64,000 nt of DNA from Simmondsia chinensis (GCA_018398585.1 JAGTTD010000010.1:4047501-4111500), one strand, 5' to 3'; positions 11,901-22,625 are shown, counted from the first letter of the stretch. Numbers and translations are program-made. The notes: generated by a model from the sequence alone, not told the origin.

Positions 11901-12416
11901 AAAGGTATTAGGACCCTTTTTAGGAAAGGATATTTCTAATACGTCAGCATACCAGATATCATATAGTTCACCTGTGAGCAAGATATCAAACGTTTAAGTT
12001 AACGAGATCTGAATCTACAACTTGTTGTCCTAGGGCCTCGACTGTATTAACATTTTAACCACTAAACCAGTACCTCGTTGACTCGTTTTTAACGCTGCTA
12101 CAGCTACATCGAGAACAAGAAGGAGCACTGGTACCCGGCACCAATGGTAGTACTAAAGGACGTGGAGAACATGAACGCGTTGCGAATAGCAGTGTGGCTG
12201 CAACACAGAATGAACTATCAAGACATGGGGGAGCGCTTCGTCAGACGAGCCCTTTTAATCGAAGAGTGTGTCAAGATCTTCAAAGATCTCGACATCGAGT
12301 ACCGTTTGTTTCCGCTCAATGTTAACATTCGATCTCTTCCTCCAGCACCTACTTTCCCTCCTTCGAACTGGGCTTCTGCTATTGCCGAAAGTGATAGGGA
12401 TATGCTTCATCACTGA
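5970..12416 (+). CDS. MSL6-like: MscS-like mechanosensitive ion channel, plasma-membrane type
   Basis: A five-exon gene for a 964-residue channel that opens under membrane tension and passes ions. Exons are 5970-7930, 10154-10277, 10629-10922, 11003-11205 and 12104-12416; all junctions are GT-AG and keep frame. Residues 1-320 are a hydrophilic, Gly/Ser- and acid-rich cytosolic N-terminus. Four membrane segments lie at about 325-352, 362-385, 408-430 and 446-470. Segments five and six are at about 720-741 and 746-780; the last carries the pore stretch FVFGNSCK (759-766) followed by HPFDVGDRCEIEGVQ and the MscS beta domain (EEMNILTTVFLRYDNQK, YPNSV, NYYRSPDMGD). Length and the PKSGILRSG motif suit the Arabidopsis MSL4/5/6/10 group, nearest MSL6 from memory. 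An in-frame ATG at 5928 would add 14 residues; the ATG at 5970 (MEDLSLRN) is preferred. Intron 1 (2.2 kb) is crowded with retroelements. Confidence 0.93.
8078..8554 (+). mobile_element. RTE-type LINE, 5'-truncated, in MSL intron 1
   Basis: The left part (8097-8190) aligns with the end of the LINE reading frame seen at 33500-33604 (DLTYLNLNEEMASDRAEW, then a stop). A T-rich 3' UTR and the hairpin tail ending in TTG repeats follow. A 16-bp duplication with one mismatch (8062-8077 and 8555-8570) gives the exact insertion. It lies in the sense orientation of the host intron. Confidence 0.82.
8849..9132 (+). mobile_element. TRIM (miniature LTR retrotransposon) in MSL intron 1
   Basis: Two direct repeats starting TGTTAGAGTATAAAAT (8849-8917 and about 9065-9132) enclose about 150 bp. 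The left repeat is followed by a decayed primer-binding site, TAGTATTAAAGCC (consensus TGGTATCAGAGCC), and the right repeat is preceded by a purine tract AAGGGGAC. There is no coding sequence. This layout and wording match a widespread plant TRIM family. The right repeat's end is approximate and no certain 5-bp duplication is seen. Confidence 0.75.
9386..9461 (-). mobile_element. 76-bp truncated LINE/SINE tail insertion
   Basis: On the minus strand only the last part of the shared tail is present: the CAGGTGGGAGCC block and a TTG-rich end. The 12-bp duplication ATCTGCTAGTCA / ATCTACTAGTCA (9374-9385, 9462-9473) flanks it, so it is a complete but severely truncated insertion. Confidence 0.75.
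9689..9743 (-). mobile_element. 55-bp truncated LINE/SINE tail insertion
   Basis: A minus-strand fragment of the shared tail with a TTG-type end, bounded by a 19-bp duplication with two or three mismatches (ATGTACTTGAGT... at 9670-9688 and 9744-9762). It lies 34 bp before a tRNA-derived SINE. Confidence 0.65.
9777..9910 (+). mobile_element. tRNA-derived SINE in MSL intron 1
   Basis: The head carries pol III boxes: A-box TAGCTCAATTGGTGAAGC and B-box GAATCGAATTCC. The duplication CATGCTAGTGAATATG / CATGCTATTTAATATG (9761-9776, 9911-9926) bounds a 134-bp element. The body is unrelated to the 5S-headed family. Confidence 0.75.
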
Positions 12417-13004
12417 AATTTACCGTACGTCGTTGCTTGTTCATGGAATCAAATCACAGTTCGTTGTCCTGTTACAGTTCTAAATGCGACGGGAAGTTCA
12501 AATTTCGTTATGAACAGTATGTATTTGATTCCGTAATTGTTGGTGCTATAAGAGAGCATGTATGGTGTAGTAAATTGTATAGGAAACTGGGGAATGGGCT
12601 GTCAAGAAATGCTTCTCTCTCTTTTCTTTTCCCATTTTTCTGAATCTCTCTTTTTATTTTTTGTCCTTTATAGGTGTTAGTTTCACCAGGCCTTCGGGCC
12701 CGACCCACGGAGTTGACACGCATGAGATCCACATATAAGCCTAAGTGTTCCATCTTCTATTGATAACGATCAGAGGTTTGAGTCTCATTTCCTTCTCGCC
12801 CGAAATGTAAGAATTTTGGTAATATATGTTCCCAAAAGTTGGGTAAATCCGATAATAGAGAATATCTTGCGTATCTGCCTTACCATTGGGAAACGCGTCG
12901 TATTGTATTAAGAAGTTGATCGTGTTGAATTCGTGTTTGAACCGAGAAGTGGTGAGTCTTTTTCATGTTTTCCTTAGTAACTTTACGTATTATTTTATTG
13001 TATC
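12417..13004. other. MSL 3' UTR and downstream sequence
   Basis: The first part is presumably 3' UTR of the channel gene. No clear poly(A) signal could be fixed and no element with paired ends is seen. Confidence 0.4.
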
Positions 13005-13020
13005 AGACTTTAGCATTCTT

Positions 13021-13229
13021 ACTCTCAGGTTCTATTCACCTAAGAGGGTAACAACATGCAGGCACTGGATCCCATTAGAACTCCGAAATTAAGCATGAAC
13101 TGGAAGTCCTCGTGTTGCACCCCTCAAGTTGGGGGTTCTTGGAAACAGCCTCTGAAGGGGGAAGACTGTGTACATCCACCCCCCGACCTTACTTAAGCGG
13201 GAGCCCTTAGGACATTGAGAATATTGCTT
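13021..13229 (+). mobile_element. 5S rRNA-headed SINE with internal deletion
   Basis: The head reads CACTGGATCCCATTAGAACT and CCGAAATTAAGCATG, matching plant 5S rRNA. A deletion then removes the A-box/IE/C-box centre, and the 5S 3' part CCTCGTGTTGCACCCC leads into the shared tail. The 16-bp duplication AGACTTTAGCATTCTT / AGACTTTAGTAATCTT (13005-13020, 13230-13245) defines both ends. It shows the complete 5S 3' end joined to the LINE-type tail. Confidence 0.85.
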
Positions 13230-13245
13230 AGACTTTAGTAATCTT

Positions 13246-13830
13246 GCCTCTCCCCTATCTATGATCGTCCAATTCAATTCGTTGCCGGTGGGAATAAACA
13301 TCGCATCACAATAAGAGGTCTTAAGGATTACTGTAGCAGTAAACTACTTTGTCTATTGTGTCAGTCTCTTACCTTCAAAAGTTGGTGGTAGTTAAAATAT
13401 AATTTTCTCTTATATTTTTCTTTTCATCAAACTTTATTATATCACTTATTGTACATATAATAAGAGAATGTTAATCCATTTACCATCTATCTTCTTATAT
13501 TATTGATAACCAACATACATATTTGTGATCCATAGCTACTTATTAATTATATAAATACTAATTAAAGACTGCATGTGAGTCTGATAAGAAATCCGATGTT
13601 AAACAAAAGATATCAACATCTATGCCTTACTGGTAAACTCATGGTTATTTATTGTCGAATATATGATCATGAGTTTCCTATTGGGGGAAGCGATCTTTTC
13701 TAACGTGAACGCTCAAACTCCTTCTACATAACATGAAAACCGAATCTATTTTATAATCAATAAATTTCACTTTCATTTTTGCGTTAAAAAGAATTATGAC
13801 GCAAATGTTACGTGTAAATTAGTAAAGAAT
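13246..13830. other. Intergenic sequence, nothing recognised
   Basis: AT-rich sequence with no coding signal, no structured RNA and no paired repeats recognised. Confidence 0.5.
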
Positions 13831-13837
13831 CGAGTTG

Positions 13838-13980
13838 TTAGATTTGGTGTAGTAGTTAGTCTGTCTACTTGTCAAGCACGAGGTCTTGTATTTGAAACTC
13901 ATCTACTCCCTCCAGTTGTTGTTGCAACTTCTTAAGACAATGTTGTACTTTTTTACCTTATAGAAATAGTAAAAAAAAAT
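13838..13980 (+). mobile_element. tRNA-derived SINE, probable
   Basis: A GTGTAGTAGTTAGTC A-box-like block and, about 40 bp on, TGTATTTGAAACTC in B-box position are followed by a body ending in an A-run. A short TAAAGAAT repeat on both sides (about 13822 and 13983) may be the target duplication. The boxes are decayed. Confidence 0.5.
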
Positions 13981-14082
13981 AAATAAAGAATGTTCGTCAA
14001 TGCTGGCCTCCAAGAATCTCGACACGCCTTCCCTTGTTTCGTCGCAAAGCATCAAATAACCAATTTTTCAAGACCGGCAGTG

Positions 14083-14213
14083 CAACAACAACATCCACCA
14101 CCACCCTGGTGTTTTAAAGGCTCCTGCTTGAGTAAGGTCTAGGGGTAGATGTATATAACCTTACCCCTTTAAGGTGTTATCCTCAAATGAGGCTGTTTTT
14201 GGGGACCCTCGAT
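14083..14213 (-). mobile_element. LINE/SINE-tail retro-insertion
   Basis: A minus-strand copy of the shared tail: hairpin, GGAGCC block and a TTG-type end (CAACAACAACA on the plus strand). It is flanked by an 18-bp duplication that differs only by four transitions (14065-14082, 14214-14231), as expected of an old insertion. Confidence 0.7.
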
Positions 14214-14307
14214 CTTTTCAAAACTGACAATGACAACGACAACGACAAATTCTGGGGACAACCATATTTGTCATAATGAGATTCCATCTCTGTGTCCTCT
14301 AGCATTT

Positions 14308-14760
14308 AGGGGTGTAATCAAGCCGAGCCGAGCCGAGTATCTCAGTACTCGAACTTGATTAACTACTCGGGTACTCGAACTCGATTCGAGTAGTAAATTT
14401 TGCTCGAACTCGATTAATTATCTGAGTACTCGACTCGACTCAAATATTCGCTTATTTTGTATTGGAACATTCTCAAATTAGCTCCATTATAATATTATTT
14501 CATACACTCGAATATTATTAATACTTACCTATACTATATTTTAACATATACAATCATAAATCACCGATATATTAATAGAAAATACGCATCAAAACCTAAG
14601 TTTAAAAAATTACAAGTAAACCAAATACAAGTTCTTTCACTCCACCACAAATGTAACATTTCATCTTTTACAAGGAATTGAATCTTCCTTCTCTCATTCT
14701 ATTATTAATATCACAAGCCATCCATTTCAAAAGAAAATAATATACAAGAACTGTTATACT
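14308..14760 (+). mobile_element. ACTCGA-rich MULE-like element, right end missing
   Basis: It begins AGGGGTGTAATCAAGCCGAG and carries repeated ACTCGA / TCGAGT motifs, then an AT-rich core collinear with 40389-40987 and, inverted, with 53541-54263. The terminal 100-odd bases of the right end are absent; the sequence breaks off shortly before the retro-insertion at 14769. Confidence 0.75.
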
Positions 14761-14768
14761 TTTGTGCT

Positions 14769-14909
14769 TCTTAGGTTGGAAGTCCTTGGAAACAGCCTCC
14801 CTTTAGGGTAGCATCCTAAAGGGGCAAAGTTGCGTATATCCCTCCTTTCCAGACCCTGCATATGCGGAAGACCTCGAGACACTGGGTCGGTTGTTGTTGT
14901 TGTTGGTGG
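14769..14909 (+). mobile_element. LINE/SINE-tail retro-insertion
   Basis: A full tail: CTTAGGTTGGAAGTCC, the CTTTAGGG...CCTAAAG hairpin, GCGGAAGACC and a long TTG repeat. It sits at the broken end of the ACTCGA-rich element. No clear target duplication was found. Confidence 0.7.
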
Positions 14910-14993
14910 TTCTGACCCTTGAATGGAACTTCACCTATCAACACCATATTTTGTCAATGTCTTTTTTTTTTTTTTTGGTGTCTCAATGGTGAA

Positions 14994-15214
14994 CCTAAGA
15001 GAGTACCAACACGTAAGTACCGGATCCCATTACAACTCCGAAGTTAAGCGTGCTTGGGTGAGAGTAATACCAAGATGGGTGACCTCCTCGGAAGTCTTCG
15101 TGTTGCACCCCTCAAGTTGGGGAGTTCTCCAAAACAGCACCCTGAAAGGGGAATGACTGTGCACATCCACTCCTTAGACCCTACTTAGACAAGAGTCCTT
15201 GAGGCACTAAAACC
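14994..15214 (+). mobile_element. 5S rRNA-headed SINE, full-length head
   Basis: Positions 15001-15112 match plant 5S rRNA almost end to end: CCGGATCCCATTACAACT, the A-box at 15046-15062 (AAGCGTGCTTGGGTGAG), the C-box at 15073-15090 (AGATGGGTGACCTCC) and GTGTTGCACCCC at the 3' end. The LINE-type tail follows at 15113-15214, ending GAGGCACTAAAACC. The head is not a functional 5S gene because it is fused to the tail and carries scattered substitutions. Internal pol III boxes look largely intact. Confidence 0.85.
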
Positions 15215-15889
15215 ATAAAATTCAGTGAAAAAAAACAAAAGAGATCTCCTACATGTCCCAGGCACACTTGACCGACAAAATGCACCAATTTGGTTCGTTA
15301 GAACCACCCGATTTGCTTATATTTAATAGTTTTATTTAAATATAAAATACTATTTTTCTGCTTTCCTTTAACAGCAAAAAAGTAAAAATGACGCATAATT
15401 ATGAAAATATTTAGGCAATTATTTACATTAATATTTATTGAATATGCTTTATCACTATTTGTTGATTTTTTTATGAAAACATTAGCATGACTTATATATA
15501 TTATCATAATTATAAGTTCTATCAGTATTTGTTATATAAAATTGTTTATATTCTTACAAAACTTCATCGAAGTCCGCATATGGCCAGACATAACTTCAAG
15601 CAACCCAAGCAACCGCTTTGCGCCCCCAAATTTAGGGGCTCCAAATTTTAGAGGTTGTGATTTTTGGAATAATAATTATTAATATTAATAAGTCTTAAGA
15701 AAAATGTTATTATATAAAAGGGTCTCATTTGAAAATTTTGCTTTGGACTCTAAGAGATTGTTAGGACTAGCCCCGAGTCCTACACAAGTTACTAAGATGA
15801 TAAAATATTCAACCCTGAAATTACCCCATAATATATATTAAAATGACAGAATACCTAACTGATAATTGCTCAAAACTCATATTATTTAA
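15215..15889. other. AT-rich intergenic sequence
   Basis: No gene or element with paired ends recognised. Composition is AT-rich up to the left end of the large foldback element. Confidence 0.5.
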
Positions 15890-18800
15890 GGGATAATTTC
15901 GGGTGATTTTTTAAAATAGCACGTTTGGTAATTTTTATTCCCAAAATAGTACTCAAAAATTCAAAATTACCAAAATAGCACACCCAGTCAGCATGGCACT
16001 GCCACATCAGCAGGGGCAATTTGGTCATTTTTTATTTTGAAACTTAAAAAAAAAAAAAAGAAAATTAGGTTTTTTTTTTTTATGCATGCAGCAACTTTTC
16101 ACGAAAATGTGCAAAAAGGTAATTGCCTAAATTTTTGTATCGTATTATATAGATATTATTATTTTGATATACATAAATTTATCCAATTTTTAAAAATTAT
16201 TGTCCAAAAGAATATATTTACTATTAATATTGTTGTTATATATAGAAGTTTATGTGTCATATAAAATAAAATATTTTTTCTTGAATACCATAAAAATAAT
16301 AATAAAATATTTAGAATATTAAAAATATAATTATTTTTAAAGGAAAAATTATTTTAGATGCATAATGAAGTCATTAGTATAACGTGATCCCATAATTATT
16401 GAAAAATGACCTAAAAATTAAATATTTCTTCATTAATAACTATGTGGTACAAGCTAGTAGAACCTTGTAGTACATTTAGTTAAAAGTCATAGTACATTTC
16501 TAAAACTCGTTCCAAATGTGTTCAAACTAAGTTGAGGTGCCTTGAAGACCACTAGAGATCCTTAATGAAGTCATTTATTATAGCATAATCCCTTAATTAT
16601 TGAAAAAATAGCATAAAAAATTAAAGATTCCTTCATTTATAATTATGTGGTACAAGTTAGTAGAACCTTGTTGTATATTTAGTTTAAGAGGTATATTTAG
16701 TTAAATCTTGTGGTACATTGATAAAACTAACTCGAAATAGGTCCAAAATAAGCTGGGGTAAATTTAGGATCACTATAGATGATTAATAAACTCATTAGTG
16801 CAACATAATCCAATAATTAACGGAAAAATGGCGTAAAAATTAGATATTCTTTCAAGTATAACTATGTAGTACAAGCTAGTAAATCTTGTGGTACATTTAG
16901 TTAAAGGTCATGGTATATTTACTTAAAACACGTGGTACATTTCAAAAACTAATTCCAAATAGATACAAACTAATTTGGGGTACCTATATGACCATTAGAG
17001 AATCTTAATGAAGTTATTAGTGTAATGTAATCGCATAATTAGTGAAAAAATGGTATGAAAATTATAGGTTCCTTTATTTATAACTATGTGGTACAAGCTA
17101 GTAGAATCTTGTAGTATATTTAGTTTAAAAGTAGAGGTACATTTAGTTAAAACTCGTAGTATAAAACTAACTCTAAATAGGTTCAAACTAAGTTGGGGTA
17201 CATTTAGGATGATTAGAGATTTTCAATAAAGTCATTAGTGTAACATAATCCAATAATTAGTGGAAAAATGGTGTAAGAATAAATGATTCCTTCATGTATA
17301 ACTATGTGGTATAAGCTAGCACAACCTTGTGGTACATTTAGTTTAAAGTAGAGGTATATTTAGTTAAAATGCGTGATACATATCTAAAACTAACTCCAAA
17401 TAGGTCAAAAATAAGTTGGAGCACATTTAGGACTAATATAGAAGTTTAATGAAGTCACTAATATAACATAATCCCCATAATTAGTGAAAAAATGGCGTAA
17501 AAATTAAAGTTTTTCTTTTATATAGACCTATGTGGTACAAGTTAGTAAGGTCTTGTAGTACAGTTAGTTAAAAGTTGTGGTACAATTATTTTTTTTGGTG
17601 ATGAGGGATTGAGATGCCCCAACCAACTCCAGCCCATAAGAAAGCCCACAAGCCCCCATGAGCAGGGTAAGTCATGAGTATATCCTCAGCGAATCGAACT
17701 CCTGACCTCTGGGCAATGACCGCATGGGTAGGAGACCCCACCAACTGAGACACCCTCATGATGGGCGTCGTGGTACAATTAGTTAAAACTAGTGATACAT
17801 TTTTAAAACTAACTCAAAATGGGCCCAAACAAGGTTGGGCTGTATTTAGGACCACTATAGATGCTTAATGAAATCATTAGTATAATATAATCCCATAAAT
17901 ATACCTCTACTTTAAACTAAATGTACCACAAGGTTATGCTAGCTTGTACCACATAGTTATACATGAAAGAATCATTTATTCTTATACCATTTTTTCACTA
18001 ATTATTGAATTATGTTACACTAATGACTTTATTAAAAATCTCCAATGGTCTTAAATATACCCCAACTTAGTTTGAACTCATTTGGAGTTAGTTTTATAAA
18101 TGTACCACGAGTTTTAATTAAATATACCTCTACTTTGAACTAAATATACCACAAGGTTCTACTAGCTTATACCACACAGTTATAAATAAAGGAATCTTTA
18201 ATTTTGATACCATTTTTTTACTAATTATGGGATTACGTTACACTGATTCTCTAATGATCTTAAAGGTACTCTAACTTCGTTTGTACCCATTTGGAATAAG
18301 TTTTAGAAATGTATCACGAGTTTTAAGTAAATGTACCACGACTTTTAACTAAATGTACCACAAGATCATAATGGCTTTTATCACATAGTTATTCTTGAAA
18401 AAACTTTAATTCTTACACCATTTTTTCACTAATTATTGGATTCTATTGCACTAATAACCTCATTAAGCATCTATAGTGGTCCTAAATTTATCCTAAATGA
18501 GACCCATTTAGAATTAGTTTTATAAATGTACAACGGGTTTTAACTAAATTTATCTCTACTTTAAACTAAATGTATCATAAAGTTCTACTAGCTTGTACCA
18601 CAAGGTTATAAATGAAGAAATTTTTAATTTTGATGTCATTTTTTCACTAATTATGGAATTATGCTATACTAATGACTTCAGTAAGGATCTCTAATAGTCT
18701 TCAAGACACCCGAACTTAGTCTGAACACATTTGAAATGAGTTTAAGAATTGTATCACGAGTTTTAAGTGAATGTACCACGACTTTTAATTAATTGTACCA

Positions 18801-19364
18801 CAAGGTTCTACCTTATACTACATAGTTATACATGAAAAAATCTTTAATTTTTTATGTCATTTTTTCAATAATTATGGGATCAAGTTACAGTAATGACTTC
18901 ATTATGCATCTATAATGGCTTTTTCCGTTAAATAATTATATTTTTAATATTCTATATATTTTATTATTTTTTTTATGGTGTTCAAGAAAAAAATATTTTA
19001 TTTTATATGACACATAAACTTTGATATATAACAACAATCTTAATAGTAAGTATATTTTTTAGACAATACTTTTTAAAAATTGGATAAATTTATGTATATC
19101 AAATAATAATATCTACATGATATGATACAAAAATTTAGACAATTACCTCTTTTTACATTTTTGTGAAAAGTTGCTGCACGCATAAAAAAACTAATTTTTT
19201 TATTTTTAAAAATAAAAAATGACCTAAATGCCCTTGCTAATGTGACAATGTTATGCTGACTGATCATGCCATTTTGATAATTTCAAATTTTTACTTATTA
19301 TTTCAGTAATTTTAAATTTTTATATATTATTTTGAGAATAAAAATTACTCGATAATTTCTCTAT
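15890..19364. mobile_element. Giant foldback element with tandem-repeat arms
   Basis: The outer arms are inverted copies: GGATAATTTC...TAATTTTTATTC at 15891 against GAATAAAAATTA...ATAATTTCTC at 19336-19364. Inside them comes a matching pair around ATGCATGCAGCAACTTTTCAC (16081) and GTGAAAAGTTGCTGCACGCA (19162). Between lie tandem units of about 200-226 bp: six starts on the left (near 16363, 16564, 16786, 17009, 17226, 17449, with a seventh partial near 17868) and about five inverted units on the right (near 18008, 18236, 18437, 18660, 18890). The turn is near 17897. Every unit contains several GGTACA motifs. There is no reading frame of note, so it must be mobilised by another element if active. 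No certain target duplication was found. Confidence 0.82.
17589..17766 (-). mobile_element. tRNA-derived SINE nested in the foldback element
   Basis: On the minus strand the head reads GTGTCTCAGTTGGTGGGGTC (A-box region) and AGGAGTTCGATTCGC (B-box), and the element ends in an A-rich run. The duplication GTTGTGGTACAATTA / GTCGTGGTACAATTA (17574-17588, 17767-17781) is sequence of the foldback unit, so the SINE arrived after the foldback element. Confidence 0.85.
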
Positions 19365-19913
19365 ATTCAATACGTATACAAATTGAAGGTCCTCCCATGC
19401 ATGCATGCAGGAGCGTTGACGTTTGTCGCTCACGTGGCCACTAACGTGAAACAAGTCTCGCTTTTTTCAGAGGAAACGAAGGCCGTTGCACAATTCACTC
19501 CTTATCTCTTGTTTTTTTATAATACAAAAAAAAAAAAAAAAAGTGTTTTTAAATATTTAACTTATGATTTATTTATCTAATTCGAATATCTATAATATTT
19601 TGTTAGCTGATAGTTAGACTATTAAAAAAATAATGTTCAATAATTATTTGGGTTATTTACATTTTAGGGGTGATATTCTTGGCCCTCTATTGTAATAGAA
19701 GGCCAAGATTTGTAGAACATTAAAAAATAATAATTTATAACCAATATTTGTTGAGTATTGAAAAAAAATAATTTTCTTTCCTTACCTCTTCTTTATTTCT
19801 GTCACATGAAGGGGTATGGGTTGTAAATTTTTTTTAATATTCAACAAATCTTGTCCGTCAATTACAATGGAGAGCTAGAATTCGCCCCTCTCACGTTGCA
19901 CCCTCTCATAAGA
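19365..19913. other. Intergenic sequence, nothing recognised
   Basis: No coding signal. A facing pair of ATTGTAATAGA.GGCCAAGA-like and TTACAATGGAGAGCTAGAAT blocks (about 19680 and 19865) may be a small inverted-repeat element, but its ends are not clear. Confidence 0.4.
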
Positions 19914-20452
19914 ACGCCACACTATATTTTAGCACCATAACGTTTTTGAAAATAATAAAAAAGACATTAACCTTTTTGAAGTAATAAAAAAGGCCCTAAG
20001 TTTGTTGTATCAATAAAAAGGCTTCTAAACTTTTTTCATATTAATAAAAAGTCAACTTTGTGGCATGATAACGTCATTTTATGTCAACAAAGTTGAGCGA
20101 CAACTTTTTTTTATTAATGCAATAGTAAAATGATAAAAGTATCCTTCAATAATTATATTTTTAAACAAATTAAGGAAAAATAGATTATTTCTAGATATTA
20201 CAACATCTCGAATTTTATGCTAATAAGGTAAGAATAAGAGTATTGAAGGGTACTTTTGTCATTTTACTGTATATTAATAAAAAAGAAGTTGTCATGTCAG
20301 CTTTGTTGATGGTAAATGACGTTATCACCCTGGAGATGGGCCTTTTTATTAATACAACAAAAACTTATTAGAGTCCTTTGTATTAATTCAAAAAGATCAT
20401 GGTCCTTTTTTATTATTCTAAAAAAGTCGAGGTACTAAATTGTAAATAACCC
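19914..20452. mobile_element. MULE-like foldback element, diverged copy
   Basis: Same family as 21057-21595 and 36182-36720. The right half (GGACC/GGTCC, AATAATTCAAAAAGG-type blocks, GGTACTAAATTGTAAATAACCC at the end) is clear; the left terminus has decayed. Length matches the family if the left end is placed near 19914. No target duplication is preserved. Confidence 0.6.
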
Positions 20453-20497
20453 TATTTATTTTTGTAAGTTAAGAACATTATAAGTATTATTAAGTGT

Positions 20498-20790
20498 ATG
20501 GTCCCGTTTGGTTGTCCCATTAATTGAATTCTTACAAAAAATTATATTTCTCGAAAATTTAATTCACATGTCAACTTGTCAAGAAATAGGTAAAGCATGT
20601 TTGGTTGTTAAGATAAGAAATAAAACTTCCTTATGAAAGTTAGATAAAAAAAATAGGAATTAGCACTTATGCCAGGGATATGTAAGTTACTTCTCATATT
20701 TTAAAAGAATTTTAAATTTTTAAATAATTTTTACTTCTAATATTCTGTCAACTTCCTGCCAACCAAACTAGCATAATTCATAGGGTTAAA
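20498..20790. mobile_element. Tourist/Harbinger-like MITE
   Basis: It starts GGTCCCGTTTGGTTG and ends CTGCCAACCAAACTA, facing termini of the Tourist type. The body is collinear with 5205-5455 (ATGTCAACTTG, AAATAGGTAAA.CATGTTTGGTTG). No protein coding. Confidence 0.65.
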
Positions 20791-21056
20791 GAAAAAAAAT
20801 ATATAAAGGAAAAAAGAAACAATAAAATGGGCTAAAGATAAGAGACCGGCCCAAAACTAAACAAAGGCCCAAAAATAAAAAATAGTCCATCAATAGTAGC
20901 ATAAAATACAGAAAAGAATAAGTGAACATAATAAAAACAAGAGCCCAAATTTCTATTTTTATGAATTTTTATTTTTTCCGTCTATTTTCTACCGACTCAA
21001 CAAGGTCTAAAAATTAAAAATATATAACATTGCTCTATTGCTCTATGTAATATTGG

Positions 21057-21595
21057 GGGTTATTTACAATTTAATACCCTGACGTTTGTGAAAATAATAA
21101 AAAGAACTCTGAGCTTTTTGAATTATTAAAAAGGCCCATAAATTTTTGTCGTATTAATAAAAAAATCCCTCACAAGTGTGATGACGTCATTTTTCATCAA
21201 CAGAATTGACGTGTCAATTCCTTTTAATTAATGCTACAAAAAGGTGACCTAAAAGATGCTTCAATACCTTTATTCTTACTTTATAAGCACGAAATTTGAA
21301 ATATTATATTATGTACAAGCTATCTATTTTTGCTTAATTTATTTCAAAATATGGTTACTATAGAGTATATTCGTTATTTTATTGTAGAATTAATAAAACT
21401 GCAGCTCTTACACCAGCTTTGTCGAGTAAACATGACATTATCATGTTGGAAATAGATCTTTTTATTAATGCAACAAAAATTTAGGGGTCTTTTATTAATA
21501 TGACAAAAACTTAGGAATCTTTTTAATAATTCAAAAAAGTCATGATCCTTTTTATTATTTTTAAAAATATCAAAGTACTAAAATATAAATAATCC
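21057..21595. mobile_element. MULE-like 539-bp foldback element
   Basis: The ends are long inverted repeats starting GGGTTATTTACAATTTAATA and closing TACTAAAATATAAATAATCC. An exact 9-bp duplication TAATATTGG (21048-21056, 21596-21604) flanks it, as expected for Mutator-like elements. Its centre carries CTTTATTCTTACTTTATAAG. It is non-coding and exactly as long as the copy at 36182-36720. Confidence 0.85.
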
Positions 21596-21604
21596 TAATA
21601 TTGG

Positions 21605-21880
21605 ATGCCCGCTTGTATTAATTAATTAATTAATTAATGCATGAGCTTATTATCCAGGGGGGGGGGGGTGTTGCCGGGGCCCGCTTGCTTTAGAGATTAG
21701 AGGGTAAATAGGTGTAAAGTAATCCTTCTTTGTTCTCTTTTATCCCTATTTTTTTAACTCTTAAATTAGAGGGTAAATAGGTGTAAAGTAATTTATAAAA
21801 AATTTTGAATAATTTTATTCTTATTTTAACTATAACTTTCTTTATTCTTACCCTTTTACCTAATTGTTAAATAACTAATT
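21605..21880. other. Intergenic sequence with a G-run
   Basis: Contains a TTAA-type microsatellite (about 21619-21640), a run of about a dozen G (21658-21669), and fragments of the GGGTAAATAGGTGTAAAGTAA repeat also seen near 41560-41780 and 59900-60140. No gene. Confidence 0.5.
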
Positions 21881-21885
21881 ACAGT

Positions 21886-22085
21886 ATGGACAACACAAAC
21901 TCGTTGGATATTTGGAGGTATTGGAGCGGATATGAGTATAGATTTGTAACCGTCGGGACAGGTATATGTATCCACTTTATACTTATTACGAGTAATGGAA
22001 CATGCATGAGTACTGGATTTGAGGCTTGGGTACGGGTATGGAGGTGCCAGTCTTATTCCCGCCCCAGTCCATTACCATCTCTACT
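21886..22085. mobile_element. GGGTA-rich hAT-like element, degraded
   Basis: It ends CCAGTCCATTACCATCTCTA, close to the CCATTACCATCCCT terminus of the complete copy at 41857-42387, and carries GGGACAGGTATATGTATCCA and GGTACGGGTATGG blocks. The left terminus and target duplication are lost. Confidence 0.5.
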
Positions 22086-22203
22086 GATCGACGAATAATC
22101 CAAAGATCTTTATAATGTTCATTCTTATGAGATTAAATATTCATAGGATTACGTTAAATTTTAACCAATAGTTTTAGTATCACTACCATATTTATCAAAA
22201 AAG

Positions 22204-22575
22204 GAGGTTATTTACATTAAAAGTTTCTCATACTTTGTTTATTGTATTAATTTAGTATTTGACCTTTTAAATGTGTCACTTTAGTCTTTATATAATTCAG
22301 AATATGTCAATTTGGTGTTAGAAAAATTTTTATGTTAAATTTTTAATTGTTGGGCTGTGAATAAAGTCAAAGTTGAGTAAACAGATAGATTTATAATAAA
22401 TTACTTACTTTTAACATAATTTACCATTCAAAATTATATTATTAACTTAACTTAAATTTGATTAAATAATTAAATTAATATATTTTAAATCATACAGGAA
22501 TTAAATTGATAAAATTAAAAGTATATATATTAAATTAATACACAAATAAAATACAAAGTGTCGTAACTTAACAGA
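22204..22575. mobile_element. Inverted-repeat DNA element in the PPR promoter
   Basis: Facing termini GGTTATTTACATTAAAAGTT...ATACTTTGTTTATTG (left) and CAAATAAAATACAAAGTGTCG...CTTAAC (right). A related element lies at 34066-34345. The right end is only about 65 bp from the PPR start codon, so the gene's core promoter or leader overlaps or directly abuts the element. Confidence 0.55.
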
Positions 22576-22625
22576 GACCGCAGCAACAGAACCCACGAAC
22601 GAATACTGAAATTGAAACCTCTACA

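Noticed and set aside
14994..15214. A 5S rRNA gene
   Set aside because: The 5S-like part is joined directly to a LINE-type tail, has substitutions, is not in a tandem array, and similar fused copies recur elsewhere. It is a SINE head, not a working 5S gene.
17589..17766. A tRNA gene
   Set aside because: A- and B-box motifs are present, but no cloverleaf acceptor stem can be formed around them and the unit has a SINE-like body and target duplication.
16363..18900. CRISPR-like or satellite array
   Set aside because: The spaced repeats are ~220 bp, diverged, present in inverted orientation and in a plant nuclear context; they form the arms of a foldback element.
21658..21669. G-quadruplex-like G-run
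   Set aside because: A single homopolymer run of about a dozen G next to a TTAA microsatellite; more likely slippage (or an assembly artefact) than a regulatory structure, and no gene is near.
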